A DNA stretch of 64,000 bases from Asanoa ishikariensis (lineage in GTDB: Bacteria > Actinomycetota > Actinomycetes > Mycobacteriales > Micromonosporaceae), in the NCBI RefSeq assembly GCF_900107455.1, contig NZ_FNQB01000004.1:754193-818192 (forward strand), written 5' to 3'. This document shows positions 40,506-48,892 of this stretch, one piece after another. The notes beneath the pieces were generated by a model. It made no database searches and was not told the origin of the DNA. It saw only the letters and a program-made list of their open reading frames with translations. The translations under genes and the position numbers were made by a program. Within the stretch, counting starts at the first letter, position 1, and every line of letters begins with the position of its first letter.

Positions 40506-42308
40506 TCACCCGAGGGCGCGGTCGACGTTGAAGGCTGCGCTGATCAGGGCCAGGTGGGTGAAGGCCTGTGGGAAGTTGCCGAGGTGTTCGCCTGTCGGGC
40601 CGAGTTGCTCGGCGTACAGGCCGACGTGGTTGGCGTAGGTGATCATCTTTTCGAAGGCCAGGCGGGCCTCGTCGACCCGGCCCGCGCGGGAGAGCGCCTC
40701 GACGTACCAGAAGGTGCAGATGGACATCGTGCCCTCTTCGCCCTCCAGGCCGTCCGGGGCCAGGTGCGGGTCGTAGCGGTAGACCAGCGAGTCGGAGACC
40801 AGCGTGTCGCCGAGCAGGTCGAGGGTGCTCAGCCAGCGCGGGTCCGACGGCGCGATGAACTTCGACAGCGGCATCATCAGCACCGAGGCGTCCAGGACAT
40901 GGCCGTCGCGGTGCTGGACGAAGGCCTTCAGCTCCGGGTCCCAGAACCGGTCCATGATCTGGTAGTAGATGGCGTCCCGGGCCTTGCCCCAGCGGACCAG
41001 GTCCGCCGGCAGCCCGCGTTGGTGCGCGACGCGGATCGCTCGTTCGAGCGCTACCCAGCACATCAGCCGCGAGTAGAGGAAGTTGCGCCGCCCGCCGCGG
41101 ATCTCCCAGACACCCTCGTCGGGCTGGTCCCAGTTCTGGCACACCCACTCGACGAAGGTGGTGACGCCGTCCCACACCCCGCTGGAGATCGGTTGGCCCC
41201 ATTTGTTGTAGAGGTAGATCGAGTCGATCAGGGCGCCGTAGATGTCGAGTTGGAGCTGGTTGACCGCGTCGTTGCCGACCCGGACCGGCGCGGATCCCTC
41301 GTAGCCCTCCAGGTGGTCGAGGCGCCGTTCCGAGAGCGACTCGCTGCCGTCGACCCGGTACATGATCTGCAGCGGGCCCTCCGGGTCCGGGCCACTGGCC
41401 CGCACCCGGGCGGCGAGGAAGCTCATGAACGAGTCGGCCTCCTCGGTGAAGCCGAGCCGCAGCAGCGCGTACACGCAGAACGCCGCGTCCCGGACCCACA
41501 CGTAGCGGTAGTCCCAGTTGCGCTCGCCGCCGAGCCGTTCGGGCAGGCTCGTCGTGGGCGCGGCCACGATGGCACCGGTCGGGGCGTAGGTCATCAGCTT
41601 GAGGGTGAGCGCGGAGCGGTGCACGGCCTCCCGCCAGCGACCCCGGTAGCGGGACGCCGACAGCCAGCGCCGCCAGTACGCGACGGTCTCGGTGAACGCC
41701 TCCTCCGCCTCCTCGGCGGTGCCGTACGCCGGTTTGCCGTCATCGGCCCGGTCGAGGCAGAACACCACCGACTCGCCCTGCTTGAGCCGGAAGGAGCTGA
41801 CCACGTCGCCGTCGACCAGTTCGAACGGCGCGGTCGAGTTCAGCGCCAGGCTCATCGACGCCGACTCGAAGACCGCCCGGCCCTCGTCCATGCGCACGGT
41901 GTGCGGCTGGAGGCCGTAGTCGAACCGGGGTGCCACGTGCGCCCGGAACGGCAGCTCGCCGCGTACGCAGTTCACCCGCCTGATGACCCGGAAGCCGTGG
42001 CTCTCCATCTTGTCGGCCGGCACCGGCATGAAGTCCTGGATCTCCGCGATGCCGTCGTCGGACAGGAAGCGGGTGATCAGCACGTTGGTGTCGGGGAAGT
42101 AGAACTGCCGCGTGGTGGCTGGGATGTCGGCCCGCAACTGGAAGAAGCCGCCCTTGTCGCGGTCGAGGATCGAGGCGAAGATGCTGGGCGAGTCGAAACG
42201 GGGCACGCAGCACCAGTCGATGGTCCCGTCAGTGCCGACGAGGGCCACGGTTCTCAAGTTACCGATGAGGCCATGCTCGCCGATGGGTAGATAGCGTTCT
42301 TCGTCCAC
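40506..42308 (-). CDS. GH15 glucoamylase/trehalase-like enzyme
   Basis: 600 aa cytoplasmic (alpha/alpha)6-barrel glycosidase. It begins VDEERYLPIGEHGLIGNLRTVALVG, the standard start of bacterial GH15 proteins; GTG 42308 chosen because it fits that start and clears the upstream gene. N-terminal beta-sandwich, then barrel motifs GGERNWDYRYVWVRDAAFCVYAL with the catalytic acid region and the C-terminal FWYVEALSRAGRVDEARLAFE. Actinobacterial relatives include trehalases as well as glucoamylases, so either activity is possible. Follows the GH5 gene by 17 bases. Confidence 0.9.
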   Translation of the reverse strand: MDEERYLPIGEHGLIGNLRTVALVGTDGTIDWCCVPRFDSPSIFASILDRDKGGFFQLRADIPATTRQFYFPDTNVLITRFLSDDGIAEIQDFMPVPADKMESHGFRVIRRVNCVRGELPFRAHVAPRFDYGLQPHTVRMDEGRAVFESASMSLALNSTAPFELVDGDVVSSFRLKQGESVVFCLDRADDGKPAYGTAEEAEEAFTETVAYWRRWLSASRYRGRWREAVHRSALTLKLMTYAPTGAIVAAPTTSLPERLGGERNWDYRYVWVRDAAFCVYALLRLGFTEEADSFMSFLAARVRASGPDPEGPLQIMYRVDGSESLSERRLDHLEGYEGSAPVRVGNDAVNQLQLDIYGALIDSIYLYNKWGQPISSGVWDGVTTFVEWVCQNWDQPDEGVWEIRGGRRNFLYSRLMCWVALERAIRVAHQRGLPADLVRWGKARDAIYYQIMDRFWDPELKAFVQHRDGHVLDASVLMMPLSKFIAPSDPRWLSTLDLLGDTLVSDSLVYRYDPHLAPDGLEGEEGTMSICTFWYVEALSRAGRVDEARLAFEKMITYANHVGLYAEQLGPTGEHLGNFPQAFTHLALISAAFNVDRALG

Positions 42309-42325
42309 CTTTGCCGACGTTACGC

Positions 42326-43324
42326 CTAGGAGCGGCCGGTCCGCAGCCGGTCGCGCACCCACGTGCCGGCAGGCTTGAGCCGGGAGGTGTCCGCGTACGC
42401 GCCGGCCTTGCAGGTGCCCTTCTTGAACACCGCGCCGGAGCGCTTGTCGTCACTCCAGTTCCAGTTGGCCCACCCGATCCCCTTGGCCGCCATGAGGTCC
42501 AGATAGGACTGCGCCCGGGTGAAGTTGTCGCCGCCGTCGCCGGTGTATTTCTGGGTGCCGAACTCGGTGACGAACATCGGCAGCTTGTCGGCGGCGCGGG
42601 ACAGCGCGTTCAGGTAGTTGTGGCCGTGCGAGGCCGCGTAGAAGTGGAAGGTGTACATCACGTTGGTCGCCCGGACCGGGTTCGCGATCACCTCGCGCTC
42701 GTCGGCGTCCTCCGAGATGCCCAGCGACGACCAGCCTCGGGTGCCGACCAGCACCACCGCGTCGGGGTCCTGCGCGCGGATGACCGGGATGACCTGCTCG
42801 GCGTACGACCGGATCCGGCTCCACGAGACCCCGCTGGGCTCGTTGGCGATCTCGTAGAGGATGTTGTCGGCACCGCGGTGGCGGTTGGCGATCTCGCCGA
42901 AGAACGTGCGGGCGCGGTCGAGGTTGGCCATCGGGTCGCCGGGGTCGAGGATGTGCCAGTCGACGATCACGTACAGCCCGCGCGCCGTGGCCAGGTCGAT
43001 GTAGTCGTCGACGAGCTCGGTGAACTTGCGCGGGTCGCTGGCGTAGCCGTCCTCCTGCACGTACATCGAGATCCGCAGCAGGTCGGCGCGCCAGTCGCGG
43101 GCCAGCACGTCGAGCGACGGCCCGTTGACGCAGTTGGCGTACCACTGGATGCCGTGTGTGGACATCCCGCGGAGCTGGACCGGCTTCCCGAGCCGGTCGC
43201 ACAGCTTGGTGCCGCAGACCCGCAACGCGCCGTGGGTGCCGACCGGGGTCGGGGCGGGTGCCGCCATCACCGGTCCTATACCGACAGTGAGCGACGTGAC
43301 GACGGCGAGTAACCAGATCCGCAT
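42326..43324 (-). CDS. Secreted GH5 endoglucanase
   Basis: 332 aa. Signal peptide MRIWLLAVVTSLTVGIGPVMAAPAP. Cellulase-type barrel: GKPVQLRGMSTHGIQWY at the start, LYVIVDWHI, catalytic acid/base Glu in ILYEIANEPSG (about residue 162) and nucleophile Glu in MFVTEFGTQKY (about residue 254). The end is closed by Cys (KKGTCKAGAY), which may pair with the Cys pair near the N-terminus (RVCGTKLCDR). No carbohydrate-binding module. Probably hydrolyses beta-1,4-glucan outside the cell; its neighbour GH15 acts on alpha-linked sugars, so the pairing may only be positional. Confidence 0.9.
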   Translation of the reverse strand: MRIWLLAVVTSLTVGIGPVMAAPAPTPVGTHGALRVCGTKLCDRLGKPVQLRGMSTHGIQWYANCVNGPSLDVLARDWRADLLRISMYVQEDGYASDPRKFTELVDDYIDLATARGLYVIVDWHILDPGDPMANLDRARTFFGEIANRHRGADNILYEIANEPSGVSWSRIRSYAEQVIPVIRAQDPDAVVLVGTRGWSSLGISEDADEREVIANPVRATNVMYTFHFYAASHGHNYLNALSRAADKLPMFVTEFGTQKYTGDGGDNFTRAQSYLDLMAAKGIGWANWNWSDDKRSGAVFKKGTCKAGAYADTSRLKPAGTWVRDRLRTGRS

Positions 43325-43405
43325 GATGTGAAGAGATCACGCGCTTGCCGGAGTGATCGGGCACACCCTGGCGCTGTCACCCATCCGGGTGGAAGCTGGG
43401 ACAAC

Positions 43406-44827
43406 GTGCCCGCCACCCCCTCTGTAGCCACCGCCGGCGTCGGCTTCCGGTCCGAGCGAGGCCCGGTGCTCGCCGCGGTGATGCTCTCGACCGCGCTCGT
43501 CGCCATCGACTCGACCATTATCGCCACCGCCGTGCCGTCGGTGGTCGACGACATCGGCGGGTTCAGCCAGTTCCCCTGGTTGTTCTCGGTCTACCTGCTG
43601 GCCCAGGCGGTCACGGTGCCGCTCTACGGCAAGCTCTCCGACCTGTTCGGGCGCAAGCCGGTGATCCTGTTCGGCATCGCCACGTTCTTCGTCGGCTCGG
43701 TGCTCTGCGGCCTGGCCACCAGCATGACCATGCTGATCATTTTCCGGGCGATCCAGGGCCTGGGTGCCGGTGGCATCGCCCCGGTGACCGTGACCATCGT
43801 CGGCGACCTCTACACGGTCGAGGAACGGGCCAAGGTCCAGGGGTACGTGGCCAGCGTCTGGGGCATCTCCTCGGTGGTTGGCCCGACGCTGGGCGGCGTG
43901 TTCAGCGAGTACGTGTCCTGGCGCTGGATCTTCTTCGTCAACATCCCGCTGTGCCTGCTGGCCGCCGGGATGATCTGGCGCAGCTACCACGAGCGCCGCA
44001 CGCCCGCCCGGCCGGTGATCGACTACCGGGGCGCGGTGTTGTTGACGGCGGGCCTCACCCTGGTGATCCTCGGCGTGCTGGAGGGCGGGCAGGCCTGGGC
44101 GTGGGCCTCGCCGGCCAGCGCCGGCACCCTCGGCATCGGTGCGCTGCTGCTCGCCGTGTTCCTGCTGGTCGAGCGCCGGACCAGCGAGCCGGTGCTGCCG
44201 CTGTGGGTGTTCCGCCGCCGGTTGTTGGTGGCCAGCGGGGTGGTCTCCGCCGGTGCCGGCGCGATCCTGCTCGGCCTGAGCTCCTACGTGCCGACGTACG
44301 CGCAGGAGGTGATCGGCGTCGGCCCGCTGGTCGCCGGCCTCGCCCTGGCCGCGTTGACCCTCGGCTGGCCGATCGCGGCGTCCCAGTCCGGGCGGCTCTA
44401 CCTGCGGTACGGCTTCCGCACCTGCGCCTTGACCGGCGTCGGCATCATCGTGGTCGGCTCTGCCGGGCTGCTCCTGCTCGGCGGCGACAGCAGCGTGTGG
44501 CAGGTCGGCCTGACCTGCATGGTGATCGGGCTCGGCATGGGCCTGACCGTCAGCCCGACGCTGATCGCGTCGCAGTCCAGCGTCGGCTGGAAGGACCGCG
44601 GCGTGGTCACGGCCAACAACCTGTTCCTGCGTTCGGTCGGCAGCTCGCTGGGCACCGCGGTGTTCGGTGCGGTGGCCAACGCGAAGCTGCGCGGGTCGCA
44701 CGGCGATGCGGCTAGGCTGACCGGCGCCGTGCACCAGGTCTTCATCGGCGTGCTCGTGGTGGCCGTCGTCGTGGCCGCCGCCGCGGTCCTGCTTCCACGC
44801 GGCGACGTGCCCGCACCGGCCGAATAA
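43406..44827 (+). CDS. MFS drug-exporter, EmrB/QacA (DHA2) type
   Basis: 473 aa from GTG 43406 (VPATPSVATAGVGFRSE); earlier in-frame starts add a non-hydrophobic tail. About 14 helices. Motif C-like and A-like features: TALVAIDSTIIATAVPSVVDDIG in TM1, LYGKLSDLFGRKPVILFG after TM2, and SVWGISSVVGPTLGGVFSEYVSWRWIFFVNIPL. Family members export drugs or dyes by proton antiport. The last codons (GCACCGGCCGAATAA) belong to a 21-base unit that is repeated twice more after the stop. Confidence 0.9.
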   Translation: MPATPSVATAGVGFRSERGPVLAAVMLSTALVAIDSTIIATAVPSVVDDIGGFSQFPWLFSVYLLAQAVTVPLYGKLSDLFGRKPVILFGIATFFVGSVLCGLATSMTMLIIFRAIQGLGAGGIAPVTVTIVGDLYTVEERAKVQGYVASVWGISSVVGPTLGGVFSEYVSWRWIFFVNIPLCLLAAGMIWRSYHERRTPARPVIDYRGAVLLTAGLTLVILGVLEGGQAWAWASPASAGTLGIGALLLAVFLLVERRTSEPVLPLWVFRRRLLVASGVVSAGAGAILLGLSSYVPTYAQEVIGVGPLVAGLALAALTLGWPIAASQSGRLYLRYGFRTCALTGVGIIVVGSAGLLLLGGDSSVWQVGLTCMVIGLGMGLTVSPTLIASQSSVGWKDRGVVTANNLFLRSVGSSLGTAVFGAVANAKLRGSHGDAARLTGAVHQVFIGVLVVAVVVAAAAVLLPRGDVPAPAE

Positions 44828-44875
44828 CGAGCAGTGCCAGCCGAATAACCAACCGCGCCGGCCGAATAACAAAAA
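44813..44875 (+). repeat. Three tandem 21-base repeats containing in-frame stop codons
   Basis: Units start at 44813, 44834 and 44855. Each has the core GCNCCNGCCGAATAAC and would encode (A/V)-P-A-E-stop in the frame of the exporter gene. The first unit is the real gene end; the other two repeat it downstream and have diverged at five to eight positions. Then follows an A-run and CCACGG/CCGTGG, a weak hairpin. No similar unit is seen elsewhere in the window. Confidence 0.8.
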
Positions 44876-44951
44876 CCTCACCACGGTTTTCCGTTATCCG
44901 TGGCCCCTACCACGAATGCCAGTCGAGTGACCTGCAAACTCTCCTTATCTT

Positions 44952-44963
44952 CGGCTTAAGCCG
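44952..44963. promoter_or_regulatory. Palindrome upstream of the DUF1996 gene
   Basis: Perfect 12-bp palindrome CGGCTTAAGCCG about 67 bases before the DUF1996 start. Its AT centre is unusual for this GC-rich intergenic stretch, so it may be an operator. No local regulator is an obvious partner. Low confidence. Confidence 0.35.
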
Positions 44964-45030
44964 CGGCCGTCGGCGATCATCGGTACCTACAGTTCGGGCT
45001 GCCCTGCTGCGTTTGGCCCGAGAGGCTCCG

Positions 45031-46191
45031 ATGTCCCAACCCACTCCCGCACCGCGTCGCCCTTTCCTGCGCCGCCGGTCCACCCTCTTCGTCGCGGTCC
45101 CGGTCGTCGTGGCCCTCGCGGCGAGCATCGCGGTCACGACCGCGTATGCGCGTTCCGCCGACCCGAAGCCGGCGTCGGCCGGCGGGGTCGAGGAAGTCAA
45201 CACCGCGGCCCTGCCGGAGGAGTTCGGTGTCGAGCCTGGCGGGACCACGCCGTCCGCCGGGACGCCCTCGGCCACGCCGAAACCGACCGCTTCGCCGTCA
45301 GCCCCCGCGACGGCGCGGTCGGCGCCGCCCGCCCGGCCGGGCTGGGTCGCCGTCGATCCGACCAAGCAGGCGGCTGACGTCCGGGCGTTCTTCGCGATGA
45401 AGCCGCGCAAGGTCACCAACAACCCGGTGAAGGTGCCGGAGTTCAACGCGTCGTGCAAGGCGAGCCACCGCAACGACGACGACCCGATCGTCGCGCCCGG
45501 GCTGAAGGGCGCCTCGCACAACCACACGTTCATGGGCAACACGAGCACGAACGCGTTCTCCACCGCGCAGTCGCTGTTCGCCAACAAGAAGACCACCTGC
45601 ACGCCGGCCCAGGACCACTCGGCGTACTGGATCCCCACGCTGCTCCAGAACGGCAAGGCGGTGAACCCCAGCGGCGTCACCGTCTACTACGGATCGCGGC
45701 TGAAGGACCCCGGCAAGACCGTGCCGTTCCCGATGGGCTTCCGGATGATCACCGGGGACGCCAAGAACCAGAAGGACACCCCGGACAAGCAGGGCAACCA
45801 CTTCTGGTGCGGTGGCATCGGTGGGGAGACCGGCCGCACGCCGGACGGGGAGTGGCCGGTCTGCGCCAAGACCGCGAACCTGGTCCGCCAGGTCACCTTC
45901 CCGGACTGCTGGGACGGCAAGCACCTGGACAGCCCCGACCACAAGTCGCACGTCGGCCCGGCCGACCGCGACGGCAAGTGCTCCGGCAAGTTCCCGGTGG
46001 CGATCCCGTCGGTGTCGTTCGTCATCGGCTACCCGCTGAACACCAACATGACCGGCATCAAGCTGGCCTCCGGTACGGGCTACTCGATGCACGCCGACTT
46101 CTTCAACGCGTGGGAGCCCAAGGCGCTCGCCGAGCGCGTCCGTAACTGCGTCAACCAGGGCGTCAAGTGCGGATCCAACGGCCAGTTCTGA
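45031..46191 (+). CDS. Secreted/anchored DUF1996 protein
   Basis: 386 aa. ATG 45031 follows AGAGG. A basic start (RRPFLRRRSTL) and one hydrophobic segment (FVAVPVVVALAASIAVTTAYA) give a signal peptide or anchor, followed by a Pro/Ser/Thr-rich linker to about residue 115. The DUF1996 domain then begins FFAMKPRKVTNNPVKVPEFNASCKASHRNDDDPIVAPG and has SHNHTFMGNTSTNA, HSAYWIPTL, GNHFWCGGIGGETGR and FPDCWDGKHLDSPDHKSH, rich in Cys and His. Function of the domain is unknown; its His-rich pocket may bind metal. The next gene overlaps its end. Confidence 0.87.
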   Translation: MSQPTPAPRRPFLRRRSTLFVAVPVVVALAASIAVTTAYARSADPKPASAGGVEEVNTAALPEEFGVEPGGTTPSAGTPSATPKPTASPSAPATARSAPPARPGWVAVDPTKQAADVRAFFAMKPRKVTNNPVKVPEFNASCKASHRNDDDPIVAPGLKGASHNHTFMGNTSTNAFSTAQSLFANKKTTCTPAQDHSAYWIPTLLQNGKAVNPSGVTVYYGSRLKDPGKTVPFPMGFRMITGDAKNQKDTPDKQGNHFWCGGIGGETGRTPDGEWPVCAKTANLVRQVTFPDCWDGKHLDSPDHKSHVGPADRDGKCSGKFPVAIPSVSFVIGYPLNTNMTGIKLASGTGYSMHADFFNAWEPKALAERVRNCVNQGVKCGSNGQF

Positions 46192-46763
46192 GCCCGGCCG
46201 CCGCACGCCGACTGGCGGCCGTTGGGGTGCTCGTCGCCACGGCCGTAGCCGTCCCGCTGACCGTGGCGACGACATCCTCCCGGCCGGCCACCCCCGCGGT
46301 GGCCGGCCCGGCGCCCACCGCTTCGGCTGCGGCCTACCTCGGTGCCACGGACATCGCGTACCTCCAGTTGATGATCCCGATGGACGTCGGCGCGGTCCGG
46401 CTGGCGGCGCTGGCGCAGGACCCCGCCCTGGCGGCCGTCGTCGCCGACCACCCGGCGGAGCTCGCCCGGATGCGCGCCCTGCTGAGGGCGGCCGGGCTGC
46501 CGGACGGGGACCTGCACGACGGGCACGAGCTGCCCGGCCTGTTCAGCGAGCGGCAGATCGACGAGGTGGCCGCGCTGTCGCCGCCGGCCCGTGACGCGCG
46601 CGTGGCCGACCTGCTCCGCGAGCACCTGACGCAGGGGGAGCGGGTCTCGGCGAGCGCGGCGGAGGTGGCGGAGGACCCGGCGGTGCGGGCGCTGGCGGTC
46701 GAGTTGGGCGCGGCGCGTACCAGCGAGCTGGCGCGACTCAAGCCGGGCTTAGGTTCGGGTTAA
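46167..46763 (+). CDS. DUF305-like exported protein with altered metal motif
   Basis: 198 aa from GTG 46167, 25 bases inside the end of the DUF1996 gene, with AGGG six bases before. N-terminal signal/anchor (RLAAVGVLVATAVAVPLTVATTSS). The helical core is DUF305-like (ferritin-fold): DIAYLQLMIPMDVGAVRLAALA, then AELARMRALLRAAGL and a C-terminal helix pair. The usual M-I-x-H-H motif is replaced by M-I-P-M-D, so copper or other metal binding is doubtful. DUF1996 and DUF305 genes being coupled suggests a joint extracellular role. Confidence 0.75.
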   Translation: MRIQRPVLSPAAARRLAAVGVLVATAVAVPLTVATTSSRPATPAVAGPAPTASAAAYLGATDIAYLQLMIPMDVGAVRLAALAQDPALAAVVADHPAELARMRALLRAAGLPDGDLHDGHELPGLFSERQIDEVAALSPPARDARVADLLREHLTQGERVSASAAEVAEDPAVRALAVELGAARTSELARLKPGLGSG

Positions 46764-46791
46764 GCACCCGCCACCGGGGACGAATGCCTCG

Positions 46792-46861
46792 TAGAGTCGG
46801 CCCGCGCCAACCGATCAAGAGAGGCTCCTCGATGCTCCGTCCACGTTGGTCCGTCCGGTGA
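46792..46861 (+). promoter_or_regulatory. Promoter-proximal mini-ORF (possible leader peptide) before the DUF1275 gene
   Basis: A -10-like TAGAGT at 46792-46797 is followed by AGAGAGG (46818-46824) and, seven bases later, ATG 46832 opening a nine-codon ORF MLRPRWSVR with stop at 46859-46861. The ribosome site is better than that of most genes here. About 146 bases separate it from the DUF1275 start. It could be a regulatory leader ORF rich in Arg; this is inference only. The remaining gap holds nothing else I recognise. Confidence 0.35.
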
Positions 46862-47007
46862 ATGCCCGGCCGCCGGACCCGCGCCGTCGCCGCCGCACCC
46901 TGCCGCGCCGCCCGCTCCGCCGTCGCCCCTCGGCCCGCCGCCCACCCCGCAGACTGGGCTGATCCGGTTCTGCCGCGAAAGTCCAATTTGTCGCGTACGG
47001 TGATCCC

Positions 47008-47637
47008 GTGGTGCTGGCGGGGTTGGCTCGGCGCGGCGGGCGCCGGGTCACCCCGCTCTCCCTTGCCGCCTGCGCCGGCGTGGTCGACGTCGTCGCGTTC
47101 GCCGGACTGGGCGGCGCCTTCGCCAGCATCGTCACCGGCAACCTCGTCGTCGTCGGCCTGGGCATCGGCACGGCCGACGACCACATGTTCGCGACGCCGG
47201 CGGTCGCGGTCGCCGGCTACAGCGCCGGCGTGCTGTGGGCCCAGGCGACCCCGCGCTGGCGTTGGCCGGCCCACCTGGTCGTCGAGCTCGCGCTGCTGGG
47301 CGCGTTGACGGCCGGTTGGGTGGCGACCGACGGCCGGCCGGGCCGGACCACGTCGTTGTTGCTGTTGGCGACCGCGGGCGTCGCGATGGGCACGCAGAGC
47401 GTCGTGGCACACCGCATGCACGAGTCGACGACCTACATGACGGGCACGTTGACCGGTGCGCTGCACGACCTGGTCGCCGGTCAGCGCGGCCGCCGCGCCG
47501 CCGCTCTCGGCCAACTGGCCGCCCTGGCCGCGGGGGCCGTTGTCGCCGCCGTCCTTTTCCAGACGGCCCGTTGGTCCGTACCCCTGCTGGCGATCGGCCT
47601 TCTCCTGCTCGCGATCGTGGCCTTCCACCGCCCCTAG
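47008..47637 (+). CDS. DUF1275 (YoaK)-family membrane protein
   Basis: 209 aa, six hydrophobic helices. It begins with a basic tail (ARRGGRR), and the family opening VTPLSLAACAGVVDVVAFAGLGGAFASIVTGNLVVVGLGIG includes the conserved T-G-N motif. Another conserved stretch is GVAMGTQSVVAHRM...TTYMTGTLTGAL. Function of the family is unknown, sometimes linked to transport. Start is one of two adjacent GTG codons at 47008/47011. Its stop overlaps that of the minus-strand mini-gene described next. Confidence 0.85.
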   Translation: MVLAGLARRGGRRVTPLSLAACAGVVDVVAFAGLGGAFASIVTGNLVVVGLGIGTADDHMFATPAVAVAGYSAGVLWAQATPRWRWPAHLVVELALLGALTAGWVATDGRPGRTTSLLLLATAGVAMGTQSVVAHRMHESTTYMTGTLTGALHDLVAGQRGRRAAALGQLAALAAGAVVAAVLFQTARWSVPLLAIGLLLLAIVAFHRP

Positions 47638-47786
47638 CGTCTGCTGGTCAGACAGGCGCTCATCTCGTCCACGAAGCGGGTACAGCCGCAGATGCAGACA
47701 ATCTCCGGTCGGTCGGGCACGGCTGCGTCCTTCGGGTCGAAACGGAAACCGTCATTGTGCGCGTCGCGGTCGCGGGCGGGAGGCAT
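47634..47786 (-). pseudogene. Remnant or miniature of a CLCGSTRF-type phage-like protein
   Basis: 50 residues from ATG 47786. After a polar N-terminus it reads PDRPEIVCICGCTRFVDEMS and stops 12 codons later. The pattern (I)VCLCGSTRF-x-D-E is the start of a family of about 100-130 aa phage/actinomycete proteins related to nucleoside 2-deoxyribosyltransferases, where the Ser-Thr-Arg binds phosphate; here the Ser is Cys and the body is missing. It may be a 5' remnant of such a gene, or a small Cys-rich protein. Too short for normal gene callers. Confidence 0.45.
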
Positions 47787-47889
47787 GGCCCGTGCCTAGG
47801 GGCTGCGCGGTAGGAAGCGGGGGCATTATCTTGATGCCCGTCTGTGGCCGACCGTGGCCACAGCGCACGAGTGGCAGCAGAGGCGAGAC

Positions 47890-48852
47890 ATGTATCCGGA
47901 CCCTTCCTACCCGCAGCAACAGCCCGGCGACCCGGCCGTGCCGACCGGTGGCTACCTGCCCCCGCCGCAGTTCGCGCCGCAGCACGCCGATCCGCTGATC
48001 AGCCCGAATTACGGCGGTTGGTGGAACCGAGGTGTGGCGATCGCCAAGGCCGGTTGGCGTCCGCTGGCGGGGCTGCAACTTGTCGGCGTGGTCCTGGCGC
48101 TGCTCGTGCAGGCGCCCGCGGCCATCTTCATCGCGTTCGCGTCGGACGACCTCGAGAACTCGTTCACCACGGCGTCCGACACGGGCGCGAACCCCGATTT
48201 CACGCCGTTCATCGTGCTGATGTCCCTGACCGTGGGCGCGGCGCTGCTGGCGATGCTCCTGGCGACGGTAGTGACGCTCGCCAGCGTGTACGTCGGGGTG
48301 AGCATCGCGGTCGGCGTCCCACCGCGGATGGACGACGCGTTGCGGATGGCCGTCCGCCGGCTCTTCCCGCTGATCGGCTGGCAACTGCTCGCGATACCCA
48401 TCTACCTGGTCGCGCTGTGCCTCTGTGTGCTGCCGATCTTCTACGTGGCGGCCGTCTTCGCGGTGCTGCCGGTCGTGGTCGCGGTCGAGCGGACCAACGC
48501 GATCGGCCGCTGCTTCACCCTGTTCCACCGCGACTTCGGCGCGGCGGCGGGTCGGATCGCGACCATTCTCGGCCTCACCATCGGCGTCGCCCTGATCGGC
48601 GCGATGATCGGCGGCATCGTCGAGGCCGCGACCGGCGTCTCGATGTCCAACAATGCCGGCATCATCACCGGTTCGATCGTGTCGACACTGCTGACCTCGG
48701 TGATCTCCGGCGCGGTCGCGGTGCTGCTCGCGCCCCTGACCCTCACGGCATACGCGGACCTGCGCGCGCGTGTCGAGCCGACCAACGCGATGACCATCGC
48801 CCAGCAGCTCGGCGTCGTCCCGCCGCCCAGCCCCTGGCTGCCCGCAACTTAG
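47890..48852 (+). CDS. Multi-helix membrane protein (GDPD-membrane-domain-like), unknown function
   Basis: 320 aa from ATG 47890 (MYPDPSYPQQQPGD), an N-terminal Pro/Gln-rich cytoplasmic tail of about 50 residues. Six or so helices follow, including LQLVGVVLALLVQAPAAIFIA, FPLIGWQLLAIPIYLVALCLCVLPIFYVAAVFAVLPVVVAVE and IATILGLTIGVALIGAMIG. The pattern VVVAVERTNAIGRCFTLFHRDFG between helices is typical of actinobacterial proteins resembling the membrane domain of glycerophosphodiesterases. No catalytic domain. Function unknown. Confidence 0.75.
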   Translation: MYPDPSYPQQQPGDPAVPTGGYLPPPQFAPQHADPLISPNYGGWWNRGVAIAKAGWRPLAGLQLVGVVLALLVQAPAAIFIAFASDDLENSFTTASDTGANPDFTPFIVLMSLTVGAALLAMLLATVVTLASVYVGVSIAVGVPPRMDDALRMAVRRLFPLIGWQLLAIPIYLVALCLCVLPIFYVAAVFAVLPVVVAVERTNAIGRCFTLFHRDFGAAAGRIATILGLTIGVALIGAMIGGIVEAATGVSMSNNAGIITGSIVSTLLTSVISGAVAVLLAPLTLTAYADLRARVEPTNAMTIAQQLGVVPPPSPWLPAT

Positions 48853-48892
48853 ATCTTGTTGAGCCGCTCGTGCAGGGGCCAGGATCTGATTC

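Noticed and set aside
44813-44875. CRISPR-like repeat array
   Set aside because: Units are contiguous with no spacers, and they are copies of the gene end.
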